Numbered from the stretch's first letter, positions 19,783 to 31,018 are shown. The stretch: 64,000 nt of DNA from Notamacropus eugenii (GCF_028372415.1 NC_092877.1:213768116-213832115), one strand, 5' to 3'. The notes: generated from the sequence alone by a model not told the origin. Made by a program: numbers and translations.

Positions 19783-20105
19783 GTATGTGTGTTCGTCCTT
19801 CATTGCCGAAGACCATGCGGTCAGAGAAATGACGACATGACTTGCACTTGACTTTGTTTTTAAGTGGGGGAGGGCTGTGCAGGTCACCAGCCTCACTTCT
19901 CCTCCAGAGCCATCTGAATCCAGTGACCAGATATTCATCAGGATGACCAGAGATGGCCCAGGATGAGGCAATTGGGGTTAAGTGACTTGCCCAAGGTCAC
20001 ACAGCTAGTGAGTGTCAAGTATCAAGTGTCTGAGTTGAGATTTGAACTCAGGTCCTCCTGATTCCTGCACTGGTGCTCTATCCACTGCACCACCTAGCTG
20101 TCCAT
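19783..20105 (-). mobile_element. Full-length MAR1 SINE with long RTE-type 3' module
   Basis: From the 3' end inward: GTGTGTTCGTCCTTCATTGCC, GATGACCAGAGATGGCCCAGG, then the tRNA-like body reversed (TTAAGTGACTTGCCCAAGG, TTTGAACTCAGGTCCTCCTG, CTCTATCCACTGCACCACC). The best-preserved copy in the window, and the one that shows the 3' module is joined to the tRNA-like head. Confidence 0.93.
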
Positions 20106-20164
20106 ACTATAACATACTGCTGTGCTGTAGTATACTACTGGCATACCATAGTATACTACTACTG

Positions 20165-20292
20165 TAACTCGATTCATCATTTGTAAAATGAGCTGGAGAA
20201 GGAAATGACAAAACATTATTCTTTGCCAAGAAAACTCCAAATGGAGTCATGAAGAGTCAGATGGGCCTGAAATGACTGAATGACAAAATAGT
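20165..20292 (+). mobile_element. MAR1 RTE-type tail fragment
   Basis: AAAATGAGCTGGAGAAGG, AAGAAAACTCCAAATGGAG, GAAGAGTCAGATGG and GACTGAATGACAAAA. Head missing. Confidence 0.85.
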
Positions 20293-21588
20293 ACACCAGC
20301 CATGGATACTGTAGCAATGTCCATATACACCAAAGAGGTTAGCATTATTCTGGGTACCTGGGATTTAGGGCTTATTTCTTGCTCTGATCCTCAGCTATAT
20401 GAATTTTGAATTTATATGCAGACTGTTCAAGGTGACTATGAGTCTGAGAGCCATGAATAAAAGCCACCCTTGGTGCGGCAGGGGAAGAGAGAAAAAACAA
20501 GCTACTGTTATTGTTATTACTTCAATTAGTATTTTTTAGTTGATTATCAAAGAAGAAAGCAGGCATTTTTTTTTCCTTTTTGGAAATTGGACCCAATAAG
20601 TGACATTTTCATTTCTCATGCATTTAACTTCTGAACGTAATGAATAGTTCAACTGATAATTATCGAACTTGAGCGTTCATGGAAGAAACATTCCCTTCAT
20701 AAATCTTAAAAATTACAACACTTTGCTAGTGAGTCACATCTCAAAGTTTAGAAATCATTACAAACACTTATTGACTGTTGGAATTTGACAAATAGTAAGG
20801 AGAAATGTCATTTCTTTCATTAACATTATGAAAATTACCAACCCTCCCCCCAATCCTGCCAAGTTTGCTATTCTCTTTGATGAATGGTGTCCATTATTTC
20901 CAATGAAATAGGTGCACAAATAAATGCAAAAATGAGTAATGACAGCATGTTATTTCTATGGAATTGCATTCATGCAGTGCTTTGTATGACAGCTCGCCTA
21001 TAATCTCTAGGCATGTATTTATGCCACAAAATAATGGATTTCTGCAAAAGTATCAATTTGGTACAAGTATCTTCCTCATCCAAACACAGTAACATGTAAA
21101 TTCAAAGACTTTTTTCATCAGCAACTAACCTGTATCCCCATGGGAACTGAAGAAGCATCTGTTCACTTGATGAGTCTCTTTATGCACTTGCACTTTGAAG
21201 TATGGTTATTGTTGACCTATTTCTTGACTCATCTTACCTGTCTTGAACCAACTGGTTGGTTTGCTTATTAACAAACTTTTCTTAGGGTTCATCAGTCTGC
21301 TCTGGTCTAATTGCTGCTAACGGGTGCAAGGAGCCTATAGGTCATTTAAATGTCAGCTATAGATGAGTTGAGGGACTATCTATATGATTCTATATCCTCT
21401 GATTTCACATCACTCTACTTCATTCCTGCATAAAACAATAGATGGCAAATCATTTTTCCTTTATTCATTATGAGTCAAAATAATAATAGCTAATCTAACA
21501 GGGGTAAGTCAATCATGTGGTGCATAGTGCTTGCTCAATCCCATTCATTACCTATATTATACTATACTTTGACTCTATTACACTGACA
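20293..21588. other. Repeat-poor intergenic stretch
   Basis: About 1.3 kb without a recognised gene, RNA or repeat. The block around 20.9-21.2 kb is unusually non-repetitive in appearance; no coding signature. Confidence 0.45.
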
Positions 21589-21748
21589 TTTATACAGAAT
21601 TCTAAGGTTCTTAAAGTGCTTCACATAAATTTTGTCCTTTCTTTTGAGCTTTTTGAAATACTTTGATATAGTTATTATATGTAGTTGCATTGAGAGGTGA
21701 AATAAATTTGTCCACTGTCACTCAACTAACAAAATTCAAACGCAGAAT
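21589..21748 (-). mobile_element. MIR-like SINE, diverged
   Basis: TTCTAAGGTTCTTAAAGTGCTTCACATAAA and TTGAGAGGTGAAATAAATTTG with CACTCAACTAAC are degraded reverse-strand MIR segments. Confidence 0.55.
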
Positions 21749-21767
21749 TTTAAGTCTTCTTGACCCC

Positions 21768-21960
21768 TAGTTCAGGGGTGGGGAACCTGGGGTCTTGAGG
21801 CCACATGTGGCTTTCTAGGCCCTCAAGTAAAGTCCTTTGACTGAATTCAAACTTCTGAGAATAAATCCCCCTTAATAAAAGGATTTGTTCTGTAAAACTT
21901 GGACTCGGGTCAAAAGACCGCACCCAAGATTGAGTCTGATTCTTTAGACTCTGTAACATA
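21768..21960 (+). mobile_element. hAT-type MITE, copy 2
   Basis: CAGGGGTGGGGAACCTGGGG start, GAGGCCACATGTGGC, CTTTGACTGAATTCAAACTTC, AATAAATCCCCCTTAATAAAAGG and the returning arm ACTCGGGTCAAAAGACC. The 3' inverted terminus is lost. Confidence 0.82.
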
Positions 21961-21974
21961 TTATGTCTCCAATT

Positions 21975-22188
21975 CCTAAAATTCAAATCTGGCCTCAGTC
22001 ACTTAACAGCTGTGTGATCCTGGGCAAATCACTTTATCTATTTGCCTCAGTTTCCTCATCTGTAAAATGTGCTGGAGACAAAAATGGCATACCACTCCAA
22101 TATCTTTGCCAAGAAAGTCCCAAAAAGAGTCGTGGAGAATAGGACATAACTGAAAAAAATGGCTAAACAACAAAAATGTAGCCTACTA
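21975..22188 (+). mobile_element. MAR1 SINE with RTE-type tail
   Basis: ATTCAAATCTGGCCTCAG, GTGATCCTGGGCAAATCAC, CCTCATCTGTAAAATGTGC and GCCAAGAAAGTCCC, ending GGCTAAACAACAAAAATG. Confidence 0.88.
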
Positions 22189-22639
22189 TGGAATGCCTTT
22201 TTTGAAAACTTGATTATTCCTGTTTATATTTTCCTTAGGGGTGCTTACAATGTGTGTATAAGATATTGTCATAGACATTCAGGTAACTAAACATATAGGT
22301 CATTCATTAATGACAATCTTGATCACATACATATAGACAAACTTTAAGCAGTGGGATCATAGGATCATAATATGATATGCTATCCCTAGAACTAGTAGTG
22401 ATGAGGCTTGAACCTCAGCTCTAGGACCATACCTCCTCTCCCTAGCCCAAAGATCCTGTCTCTGGTAATAACTCATGGGTGGACCCCAGTGAAGCAAACT
22501 CTCTATCCCCGTTACAGAAACAAGTTGACCTCTGTAGAATTTTCCTTGTATGAACAGGACTATTTTTTACTACTAGAACTATCATGTACTGATTCCACAG
22601 TTACTTTATACAGTCCAGAGGTCATCCTATAGATATCAA
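22189..22639. other. Intergenic, no gene recognised
   Basis: May include the U3 part of the LTR-like block that follows; no boundary identified. Confidence 0.4.
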
Positions 22640-22990
22640 CTCCTGAGGCTATTTTGTACAAACAGGATGGCCATGCCAGTAGTAAATGACTCCTGTGCCC
22701 AAGATACAGAAATTGTATGTTACTTTAGGAACTGACCACCCCTTGACACTGCCCTTGACCACCTAATTAGCATATTGTCACATCGTTCCCTGAACTTTTT
22801 CTATATAAGCTTTGGCTTCACTCTCTTTAGGTTGCAAGTTCCCTAAGACGCTCTGCCCACTATGTTAATATTGTAATAAACTTTTTTACCACTTGTCTGG
22901 AAGACTGGTTGAGTCCATGAATTCTTTCCAAATCATTCCGTCCTGTACCTTGATAGTTTTGGGGTCCCTGTACCCCTAAAATAGCATCAG
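22640..22990 (+). mobile_element. LTR-like segment (TATA box plus AATAAA)
   Basis: CTATATAAGC at about 22801, GCAAGTTCCCTAAGACGC about 30 bp on, AATAAA at about 22875, and a U5-like region ending near CCCTAAAATAGCA. The promoter-to-polyadenylation spacing of about 75 bp fits an LTR R region. No TG start or target duplication was fixed, so the boundaries are approximate. Confidence 0.5.
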
Positions 22991-23130
22991 AAGGAAATTT
23001 CAGTGGCCATTTATCCAACACCCTCATTTTACAGATGATGATATGGTAATTATTGCAGGTTAAGTGACTTTCCCCAAGTCAGAAGGATAGTAAGTTTTAG
23101 AAGTTTGATTTGGACCCAGATAGATTAATT
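22991..23130 (-). mobile_element. CORE-SINE fragment
   Basis: TTCAGTGGCCATTTATCCAACACCCTC, TTTTACAGATGATG and AGTGACTTTCCCCAAGTCAG follow the reverse-strand SINE order. Confidence 0.7.
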
Positions 23131-23489
23131 CCAAAAGTGTTTTGATATCCTGCTTTCTTTCAGATGCTTTCTAAGTCAATCCCTCAAAATCTTCACAATT
23201 TTATTGCTTCCAACATGGAACTTTTCTATGTACACTTGATGTAACCCAGCTACTTTTCTATATTTATTCTCTTTAATAATATCTTGTCACCTCTTCTATA
23301 AGTACGTCTTGGACTTTGAATTTAGTGTCTTAAGTATGGTAGCTCTCATCTCTGCTAGTGAAAAACGTTTGTTGTAAAAACCTTTGCACTTTGTTTCTGT
23401 CTTTTGTTCATTGTTCTTCCATTTCCACCCCTGAATACCCTCTGCATGATTTTGTTCAACTGAGTCTCCTGCCAAGTTTTCTTTTTTTA
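23131..23489. other. Intergenic, no gene recognised
   Basis: Flanks the 3' end of the large L1. A T-rich patch at 23481-23490 may be the complement of the L1 A-tail. Confidence 0.45.
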
Positions 23490-24385
23490 AAATTTCTTTT
23501 CAATGTTCTACAATCACTACCATATAACTTAGATTTTTTTTTCCTCTCTCCCCTTCCTTTCCTTTACCTCCCCAGTCCCTCCCAGAGATGGCATGAAATT
23601 TTATATAGGTTCTACACATACATTCCTATTAAGTACATTTTCACCCTAGTCATGTCGTATAGAAGAATTAAAATGATTGGGAGAAATCATATAACAAACC
23701 AAAACGTAATACAAAAGAAAATGTTCTGTTACATTCTGCGATTGAATTCCATCATTCTTTCTCTGGACGTGAAAGGCATTTTGCTTTAAAAGGCCATTGG
23801 GAATTTTTTAAGTCCTTGCATTGCAATGAAATTCTAGGTCTACCAGAAAATATCCTCACATACTGTGGTTGTTGCTGTGTACAAAGTTCTCCTGATTCTA
23901 CTCCTTTCACTCAGTAGCAGATCATATAAGTCTTTCCAGGCCTCTCTGAAGTCTTCCTGTTCATCATTTCTTATAGCACAATAGTATTCCATTACATTCA
24001 TATACCATAATATATTCAGTCAATCCCCAGTTGATGTGCATCCCCTTGATTTCCAGTTTTGGGCCACCGCAAAGAATGCTGCTATAAATATTTTTGTACA
24101 TATTGGGCCCTTTCCCACTTTTATGATCTCTTGGGGATACAGTCCTAGAAGAGGTATTGCTGGGTCAAAGGGTATGCACATTTTTGTAGCCCTTTGGATA
24201 TAGTTCCAAATTGCTCTCCAGAATGGTTGGGTCAGCTCACAGCTCCATCAACAATGAATGAGTGTTCCAACTCTCCCACATCTCTAATATTTATCCTTTT
24301 CCTGTTTTGCAATGTTAGCCAATCTGATAGGTGTGATGTGGTATCTCAGAGTTGTTTTGATTTGCATCTCTCTAATCAATAGTGA

Positions 24386-25096
24386 TTAAGAGCATTTTTT
24401 CATATGACTATAGATATCTTTAATTTCTTCCTCTGAAAAGTGCCTGTTCTTATCCTTTGACCATTTATCAATTGAGGAATGACTTGTATTCTTGTACATT
24501 TGACTCAGTTCTCTATGTATTTTAGAAATGAGACCTTTATCACACACACTAGTTGGAAAAATTCTTTCCCAGTTTTCTGTTTCCCTCCTAATCTTGGTTG
24601 CATTAGGTTTGGTTGTGCAAAAGCTTTTCAGTTTGATGTAATCAAAATTATCCATTTTGCACTTCATAATGCTTTCTGTCTCTTTGTTAGTCAAAAATTC
24701 TTCCCTTCTCCATAAATCTGATAAATACACTATTCCTTGCTCCACTCATTTATTTATAGTATCACTCTTTATACCTAGATCATGTACCCATTTGGACTTT
24801 ATACTTGTGTATGGTGTCAGGCATTGGTCTATGCCTAGTTTTCACCACAAATTTATCCAGTTTTCCCAGCAGTTTTTGTTGAACAGTGAGTTCTTATCCC
24901 AGAATCTGGGGTCCTTGTGTTTATCAAACAGTAGGTTGCTATATTCACTCACTTCTCTGTCTTGAGTACTTAGCATATTCCATTGGTCTACTCTTCTGCG
25001 TCTTAACCAATACCAAGTGGTTTTGATAATTGCTGCTTTGTAATACAATTTGAGATCTTGTAGAGCTAGGCCACCTTCCCTAGCATTTCTTTTCAT
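24386..25096 (-). pseudogene. L1 ORF2 C-terminal region (broken)
   Basis: Two open pieces: 25096-24842 (EGGLALQDLKLYYKAAIIKT and the WYWLRRRRVDQWN segment) and 24745-24386 (KLKSFCTTKPNATKIRRETENWE and FPTSVCDKGLISKIHRELSQ). These match the conserved post-RT part of L1 ORF2p; the C-terminal Cys-rich segment follows toward 24.1 kb with further breaks. The in-frame stop between them is at about 24841. Confidence 0.88.
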
Positions 25097-25516
25097 TAGT
25101 TCCCTTGATATTCTGGACCTTTTGTTCTTCCAGATGAATTTTGATATTATTTTTTCCAGCTCTAGAAATAATTATCTCATAGTTTGATTGGTATGGCACT
25201 AAATAAGTAAATTAATTTAGGCAGAATTGTCATTTTTATTATATTGGCTCAGCCTACTCATGAACAACTGATATTTTTCCACTTACTTAGATCTGACTTT
25301 ATTTGTGAGAAAAATATCTTGTAATTGTGTTCATACAGTCCCTGCATTTGTTCTAGCAGACAGATTCCCAAATATTTTATAATGTCTACCCAAGTTTTAA
25401 ATGGGATTTCTCTTTCTATCTCTTGCTGTTGGGCTTTGTTACTAATATATGGAAATGCAGAAAATTTGTGTGGGTTTATTTTGTAACCTGCAACTTTGCT
25501 AAAGTTATTTATTATT

Positions 25517-26131
25517 TCAAGTAGTTTTTTTACTTGATTCTCTGGGATTCTCTATCATCATGTCATCTGCAAAGAGTGATAACTTAGTTTCTTCTTTGCC
25601 AATTCTAATTCCTTCAATTTCTTTTTCTTCTCTTATTGCTACAGCTAACATTTCTAGTACCATATTGAATAATAGTGGTGATAATGGACATCCTAGTTTC
25701 ACCTCTGATCTTATTGTAAATACATCTAGCTTATCTCCATTGCATATAATGCTTGCTGAAGATTTTAGATGGATACCGCTTATTATTTAAAGGAAAGTTC
25801 CATTTATTCCTATGGTCTCCAGTGTTTTTAATAGGAATGGGTATTGTATTTTGTCAAAAGCTTTTTCTGCATCTATTGAGATAATCATGTGGTTTCTATT
25901 AGGTTTGTTGTTGATATGATCAATAACGCTAATAGTTTTCCTAATATTGAACCAGCCCTGCATTCCTGGTATGAATCCTACCTGATCATAACGTATTATT
26001 CTCGTGATAAGTTGCTGTATTCTTTTTGCTAAAATCTTATTTAAAATTTTTGCATCTATATTCATTAGAGAAATTGGTCTATAATTTTCATTCTCTGTTT
26101 TGACTCTTCCTGGTTTAGTTATCAAAACCAT
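25517..26131 (-). pseudogene. L1 ORF2 reverse transcriptase core (broken)
   Basis: The 26131-25787 piece has [21 protein letters not shown], then [11 protein letters not shown] and [17 protein letters not shown], the RT motif A Asp. The 25702-25517 piece has [18 protein letters not shown] (motif B) and LFADDMM (motif C, with both catalytic Asp retained). A stop separates the pieces at about 25786 and a frameshift follows motif C. The order and spacing match L1 RT, the enzyme that copies L1 RNA at the nicked target. The catalytic motifs survive but the frame does not. Confidence 0.9.
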
Positions 26132-26971
26132 ATTAGTATCATAAAAAGAATTTGGGAGGACTCCTTCTTCCCCAATTTTCCCAAATAGTCTATGGAGTAT
26201 TGGAATTAACTGTTCTTTAAATGTTTGATAGAATTCACTTGTAAATCCATTCAGCCCTGGAGATTTTTTCCAAGGAATTCATTGATGGCCTCTTTAATTT
26301 CTTTTTCTGAGATGGGGTTATTTAAGTATTCAATTTCCTCTTCTGTAAATTTTGGGCAATTTATATTTTTTAAAATAATCATCCCATCTCATTTAGATTG
26401 TCAAATTTATGGGTATAAAGTTGGGCAAAGTAATTTCTAATTATTGTTTTAATTTCCTCCTCATTGGAGGTGAGTTCACCCCTTTCATTTTTGTTATTGG
26501 TAATTTGGTTTTCTTCCTTCTTTTTTTAAATCAAATTGACAAAAGCTTTATCAATTTTATTGTTTTTTTCATAAAACCAACTCTTACTTTTATTTATTAG
26601 TTCAATAGTTTTCTTAATTTCAATTTTATTAATCTCTCCTTTGGTTTTCAGTATTTCTAATTTGGTATTTGCTTGGGAATTTTCAATTTGTTCTTTATCC
26701 AGCTTTTTCAGCTACATGCCCAATTCATTGATCTCCTCTTTCTCTATTTTATCCATGTAGGCATTCAAAGATATAAAGCTTCCCCTAAGAACTGCCTTTG
26801 CAGTGTCCCATAAGATTTGGTAGGTTGTCTCATTATTGGCAATCTCTTGAATGAAGTTGTTGATTCTTTCTATGATTTCTTCTTTAACCCACTCCTTGTT
26901 TAGGATTAGGTTACTTAGTTTCCAATCAATTTTTGGTCTATCTTTCCATGGCCTTTTATTACATATAATTT

Positions 26972-27700
26972 TTATTGCATTATGATCTGAGCATTGATTA
27001 TCTCTGCCTTTCTACAATGGAGGTTTTTATGCCCTAGTACATGGTCAATTTTTGTACATGGGTCATGTACTGCTGAGAAAAAGGTATATTCCTTTCTATC
27101 CCTATGTAGTTTTCTCCAGAGGTCTATCATATCTACCTTATTCAGAGTTTTATTCACCTCCTTAACTTCTTTCTTGTTTATTTTAAGGGTAGATTTATCC
27201 AGTTCAGAGAGGGGGAGGTTGAGGTCCCCCACTAGTATAGTTTTGCTGTCTATTTCTTCCTGTAACTCCCTTAATTTCTCCTCTAAGAATATGGATGCTA
27301 TACCACTTGGAGCATATATTTTTAGTAATGTTATTGCTTCATTGTCTATGATGCCTTTTAGCAGAACATAGTTTCGTTCATTATCTCTTTTGATTAGATC
27401 TATTTCTGTTTTTTCTTTGTCTGAGATTAGAATTGTTACCCCTGCTTTTCTTATAACAGCTGAAACACAATATATTCTGCTCCAACCTTTTACCTTTACC
27501 CTGTGTGTATCCCCCCCCCCCCCCATTTCAAATGTGTTTCTTGTAAACAACAAATTGTTGGATTATGGCTTTTAATCTATCTGCTATCCATCTCTGTTTT
27601 ATGGGAGAGTTCATTCCATTAACATTCACAGTTATGAATACAATCTGTGTCTTTCCCTCCATCCTCTTTCCCGCCATTTGTGCTTTTAGTTCTCCCTTCT
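26972..27700 (-). pseudogene. L1 ORF2 endonuclease domain (broken)
   Basis: Two frames together cover the APE-like endonuclease that nicks target DNA during L1 integration. The first piece has FITVNVNGMNSPIKQRWIAD (coded about 27660-27600). The second has KVKGWSRIYCV, AGVTILISDK, VGDLNLPLSELDKST and TFFSAVHDPCTKIDHVLGHK; the last segment corresponds to the conserved region around the catalytic Asp-His. The frames part near a run of 14 C (27511-27524), read as polyglycine on the minus strand, a likely slippage site. The normal domain is about 240 residues and most of it is recognisable. Confidence 0.88.
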
Positions 27701-27849
27701 CCCTTCCCCTCCACAATAGTTTTGATTTTTGACCACCACCTCCCATAGTCTTCCCTTCCTTCTTCAGCCTCCAAGTTTTCTTTAAACCAGTTTTATCCTC
27801 TCCTGCTTTAAAAAAAAAAAAAAAAACAACTGAAAAAGAACCTGAGCAA

Positions 27850-27959
27850 AAGTAAAAATAACCAAAGGAAAGAATAAATGGAATGCTCTTGTGGCAAGAT
27901 TAATCAATAACTGGTAGAGGGAGAGGAGGAGAGAAAGAGAGAGGACATTTTTAAATACC
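27850..27959. other. A- and G-rich spacer
   Basis: Purine-rich sequence next to the truncated L1 5' end. Confidence 0.5.
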
Positions 27960-28080
27960 TATTTTTATGTCTGGCACTGGAGTAGTCAATGGAAGGAAAA
28001 ATACAAACAAGGAAGACAGTCCCTGCACTCAAGGAATTGATAATGGAAGGGGAAAAAAAAAGAAAGAAGAACAGCAAAAG
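27960..28080 (+). mobile_element. L2/ancient LINE-end fragment
   Basis: GTCTGGCACTGGAGTAG and GACAGTCCCTGCACTCAAGG followed by AATTGATAATGGAAGGGG resemble the dispersed GTGCCAGGCACTG...CCCTGCCCTCAAGGAGCTTACAATCTAATGGGG element also present at 44.7 and 60.0 kb. Confidence 0.5.
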
Positions 28081-28984
28081 GTCCTTAAAAGAATGGAGAG
28101 GGTTCCTGTGTGGTGTAGGATAGAGACAAGGACCAAAGCTCACCTATTAGAGAAAGTCAAGGAGGAGTTCAGATTTCCTGGGGGATGGAGATGGGTGGGG
28201 AGGAAGGTCAAGAAGAGGAGATGTCAGCAAGTGGCTTAAAAGTCTGTGCTGGGGCAAGATAAGGTATGATATTCACCTATTAGTGACTGATATTCTACTA
28301 GTACACCCACAAAATTAGAAGAAAGCCCAGAAAACCACCCCCTGAGCATATTGACTGACATGGACCCCCTAGAGTGAAATTACAGCACGTAGCAAGAGTC
28401 ACAAAGGATGGCAAACAAGGACAGGATATGATCTGCACTCATTGAAGGAGGAATTCAATGAGATCACAGATTTGGGCACTTGCATATTTTGAATTCTTTA
28501 ATGTATCATTTAACTCTCTCTCTTCTCTCAAATAAGCATTTCTTCTTTAAAAGTCCATGTTTGGTAAATCATTAAAAACACTAGTTTTTATAACAGTTCC
28601 ACTACCAGTGCCTTTTTTGATAAAACAAGTGCTGAACCTGTATAGACTCAACTAAAGAATCTATTGCAAAATCTAATTAAGTATTTAGAAACCAAAGCTC
28701 TGCTATAATAGAATGAATGTTTCCCATTGGACGGTAACTTGGTGTGTTGCATGGTTAGAATAGATTTTTTAAAAATCACATGTAAAATTATTAATATGCA
28801 CTCTTAGTTAAATGCTAATTGGAAGGGCTCTTTTTGTCTACATTTCTCTTTCCTATCTCCTCATCTATCCTTTTCCTTTCTTCTTTCTATCCCTCAATTT
28901 TCCTTCCTTTCTCCTCTTTTCTTCCTTTTCCTCCCATATTCCTTTTCTTTCTCTTTTCCCCTCTATACTTCTTCATTCATTCAT
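28081..28984. other. Intergenic, no gene recognised
   Basis: GA-rich at first, AT-rich later, with a pyrimidine-rich patch at 28.83-28.98 kb. No coding or RNA signature. Confidence 0.5.
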
Positions 28985-29112
28985 TCTGGCTCTGGAGGAG
29001 AAGTGAGGCTGGTGACCTGCACAGCCCTCCCTCACTCAAAACAAAATCAAGTGCAAGTCATGTCATCATCTCTCTGATGGCAGGGTCTTCTTCGGCAGCA
29101 AAGGAAGAACAC
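28985..29112 (+). mobile_element. MAR1/RTE 3' module fragment
   Basis: GGCTCTGGAGGAGAAGTGAGG, GCACAGCCCTCCCTCACTC, AAGTCATGTCATCATCTCTC and CTTCTTCGGCAGCAAAGG, ending GAACACACATTCATTCATTC. Confidence 0.88.
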
Positions 29113-29129
29113 ACATTCATTCATTCTTT

Positions 29130-29350
29130 TCTTTTTCAATTTAATTAATTAAGTAATTTTTAATTTATGAAGTAAAACAAGCATTTCCATAACATAGTAG
29201 AATAAAAAAAAAATGGCTGCAAAGGAAACAGCAAAAACAGCATAATATGTAAAACTAGTTATTCCTTTTAAATATGGAATAAAGTTATGGAACTTTATTT
29301 TTCCTCTTTTTCTTCTCTTCCCCCCTCCTCTGCCCTCAAGATAGCCAACA
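29130..29350 (-). repeat. Unclassified retroelement 3' end (pair with 10488-10690)
   Basis: Minus strand: a GAGGGCAGAGGAGGGGGGAAG block, then GAAATGCTTGTTTTACTTCATAAATTAAAAATTAC and an AATTAATTAAATTG tail. Order and wording match 10488-10690 on the other strand. Confidence 0.6.
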
Positions 29351-29359
29351 TTAGACACA

Positions 29360-29433
29360 AATATATATGTATGTGTGTATATGTATGTGTGTACATATAT
29401 GCATGCATATATGTATATATATATATATATATA
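29360..29433. repeat. TATG/TA microsatellite
   Basis: ATATATGTATGTGTG units passing to pure TA. Confidence 0.93.
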
Positions 29434-29584
29434 ATTTTATACATACTTTAGGTATCAGTTCTTTCTCTGGATTCAGATAGTGTCTTCATAGGTCCTTTGT
29501 AATTAATTTGCGAATTTATAATAGTCAAAATGGCTTAGTCACTTAAAGTTATTAAAACAATTGCTATTACTGTATATAATGATC

Positions 29585-29835
29585 CCTTCTCACCCTCCCT
29601 TCTTTCCTTCCTTCTTCCCTTCCCTTACTTTCCTCTCTTCCTTCCTTCACTTCCTCTCTTATTCTTTATTTCCTTCCATCCTTTACTTCCTTCTTTTTTC
29701 TTCCTTCCTTCCTTCCTTCCTTCCTTCCTTCCTTCCTTCCTTCCTTCCTTCCTTCCTTCCTTCCTTCCTTCTTTCCATCCTTCCTTCCTTCTGTCTTTCC
29801 TTCCTTCCATCCTTCCTTTTCTCCTATCTTATCTT
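29585..29835. repeat. Pyrimidine (CCTT)n microsatellite
   Basis: A pure CTTC core from about 29698 to 29772, with degenerate CCTT/CCAT/TCTT units on both sides, all pyrimidine on the + strand. Long open frames on both strands here are repeat artefacts. Confidence 0.96.
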
Positions 29836-29879
29836 CCTTCTCTCTTCTATCTTGTTCTTTAAAAATGACAGTCTGGGTA

Positions 29880-30265
29880 TTAGAACACACTCTTAGTTTC
29901 ATAGTTACATATTATAAGCCAGGATATTCCAGTCAAAGGAGAATATTGTTCCTGTTATCCTTTTTCCTGAGGAAAATCTATGAAAAAAGTATTATACAAA
30001 ATTTTAGATCCACTGCTTTCTAGGCACCTTGTCAATTACTGCATAGAAAATTGAGATAGTTTGAGGTAAGGTGAGCAGATGATAAATCCAGTGTCATTTT
30101 GAATATCCCAGATCAGGGAACAATCTTTAACAGACAACATACACTTGATTTCATTTACTGACAAATCTCTCAGGCAAAAAGGATACCATTAAACCTTATA
30201 ATGGGCCCAAACTTACAAGACTGCATGTGTGTTGGTAATCTGGCAAGTTTTTCCTTTTCCTCCTA
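29880..30265. other. Intergenic, no gene recognised
   Basis: No repeat family or coding signature recognised. Confidence 0.5.
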
Positions 30266-30267
30266 GC

Positions 30268-30293
30268 AATGAGAGAGAGAGAGAGAGAAAGAA

Positions 30294-30324
<31 letters not shown>

Positions 30325-30327
30325 GAG
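30268..30327. repeat. (GA)n/(GACA)n microsatellite
   Basis: GA repeats interrupted by AAAGAAAG, then GACAGACAGACAGACAGA. Confidence 0.95.
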
Positions 30328-30950
30328 TTGGGGGTGGGGGTGTCATTTATTTTGAAATAATGTCTCCAAAGGAGAACTATATCTCTTCAAATTTCCCAGT
30401 ATGTAAAATGGCCTTTTTCTGTTTATATTTTTAAAAAACATTTAGAAAATATGACATTTTTCAATGAACTTTGTTCCAGAAGTGAGGGAGTGAAAAAATT
30501 AGCATTTTTTGAGTGCTATGAGATGAAAATAATGACTCCATAGAATTGTAAGATGCTGTAGCAATAAGAAAACATAGCTAAGGAAATTGATGCCTTCCAG
30601 TACTAGCCTGTGACTTCCTTAATGTTGTGAATCATGGACTCCACTGCCTTGGTATTACCCATAGCCCTTAGTTCAGGATTATGCATTTAGCAGTCACTTA
30701 ATAATTGCCTATTGAATGAAAAAAATAAATGAATAAGTAGAAATAACAAATTGGGAATAAAATCTGCAGTAAGGGTTTTCTTTTCCTACACAACTGCTAA
30801 ATGTAATGCCTGGTTTACTTCATTTCCCTTAAAATTAGAGCAAGAAATAAAGAACTTTTGCAGTTTGCATTAATTTAAAATCCCAAGATTATGAAATTCC
30901 TACCACAAGAGAACAAGTCCAGTCTTCTACCTTTAGCTTGGTATGTATAC
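30328..30950. other. Intergenic, no gene recognised
   Basis: A possible short L2-like scrap at about 30640-30725 (TTAGCAGTCACTTAATAATTGCC). Otherwise nothing recognised. Confidence 0.45.
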
Positions 30951-30954
30951 CAAT

Positions 30955-30965
30955 ACACATACACA

Positions 30966-31017
<52 letters not shown>
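30955..31017. repeat. (CA)n microsatellite
   Basis: About 30 CA units with one early TA interruption. Confidence 0.97.

Positions 31018-31018
<1 letters not shown>

Larger units (their letters stand above)
23490..27810 (-). mobile_element. L1 retrotransposon, 5'-truncated, decayed ORF2
   Basis: About 4.3 kb in reverse orientation. 23490-24385 is the 3' UTR and ORF2 end, 24386-27700 most of ORF2, and the break near 27800 falls in the ORF1-ORF2 spacer. Stops and frameshifts cut ORF2 into pieces, so the element is inactive. No ORF1-like coiled-coil sequence occurs beyond 27.8 kb, so it is 5' truncated. A target duplication was not found. Confidence 0.92.

Noticed and set aside
23358..23789. 143-codon + strand open frame
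   Set aside because: It is antisense to the L1 3' UTR and adjoining sequence, so it is a shadow.
29561..29902. Long open frames on both strands, rich in PSFL or EGRK repeats
   Set aside because: Translations of the CCTT microsatellite; the same applies at 33.5-33.8, 37.46-37.7 and 63.4-63.7 kb.
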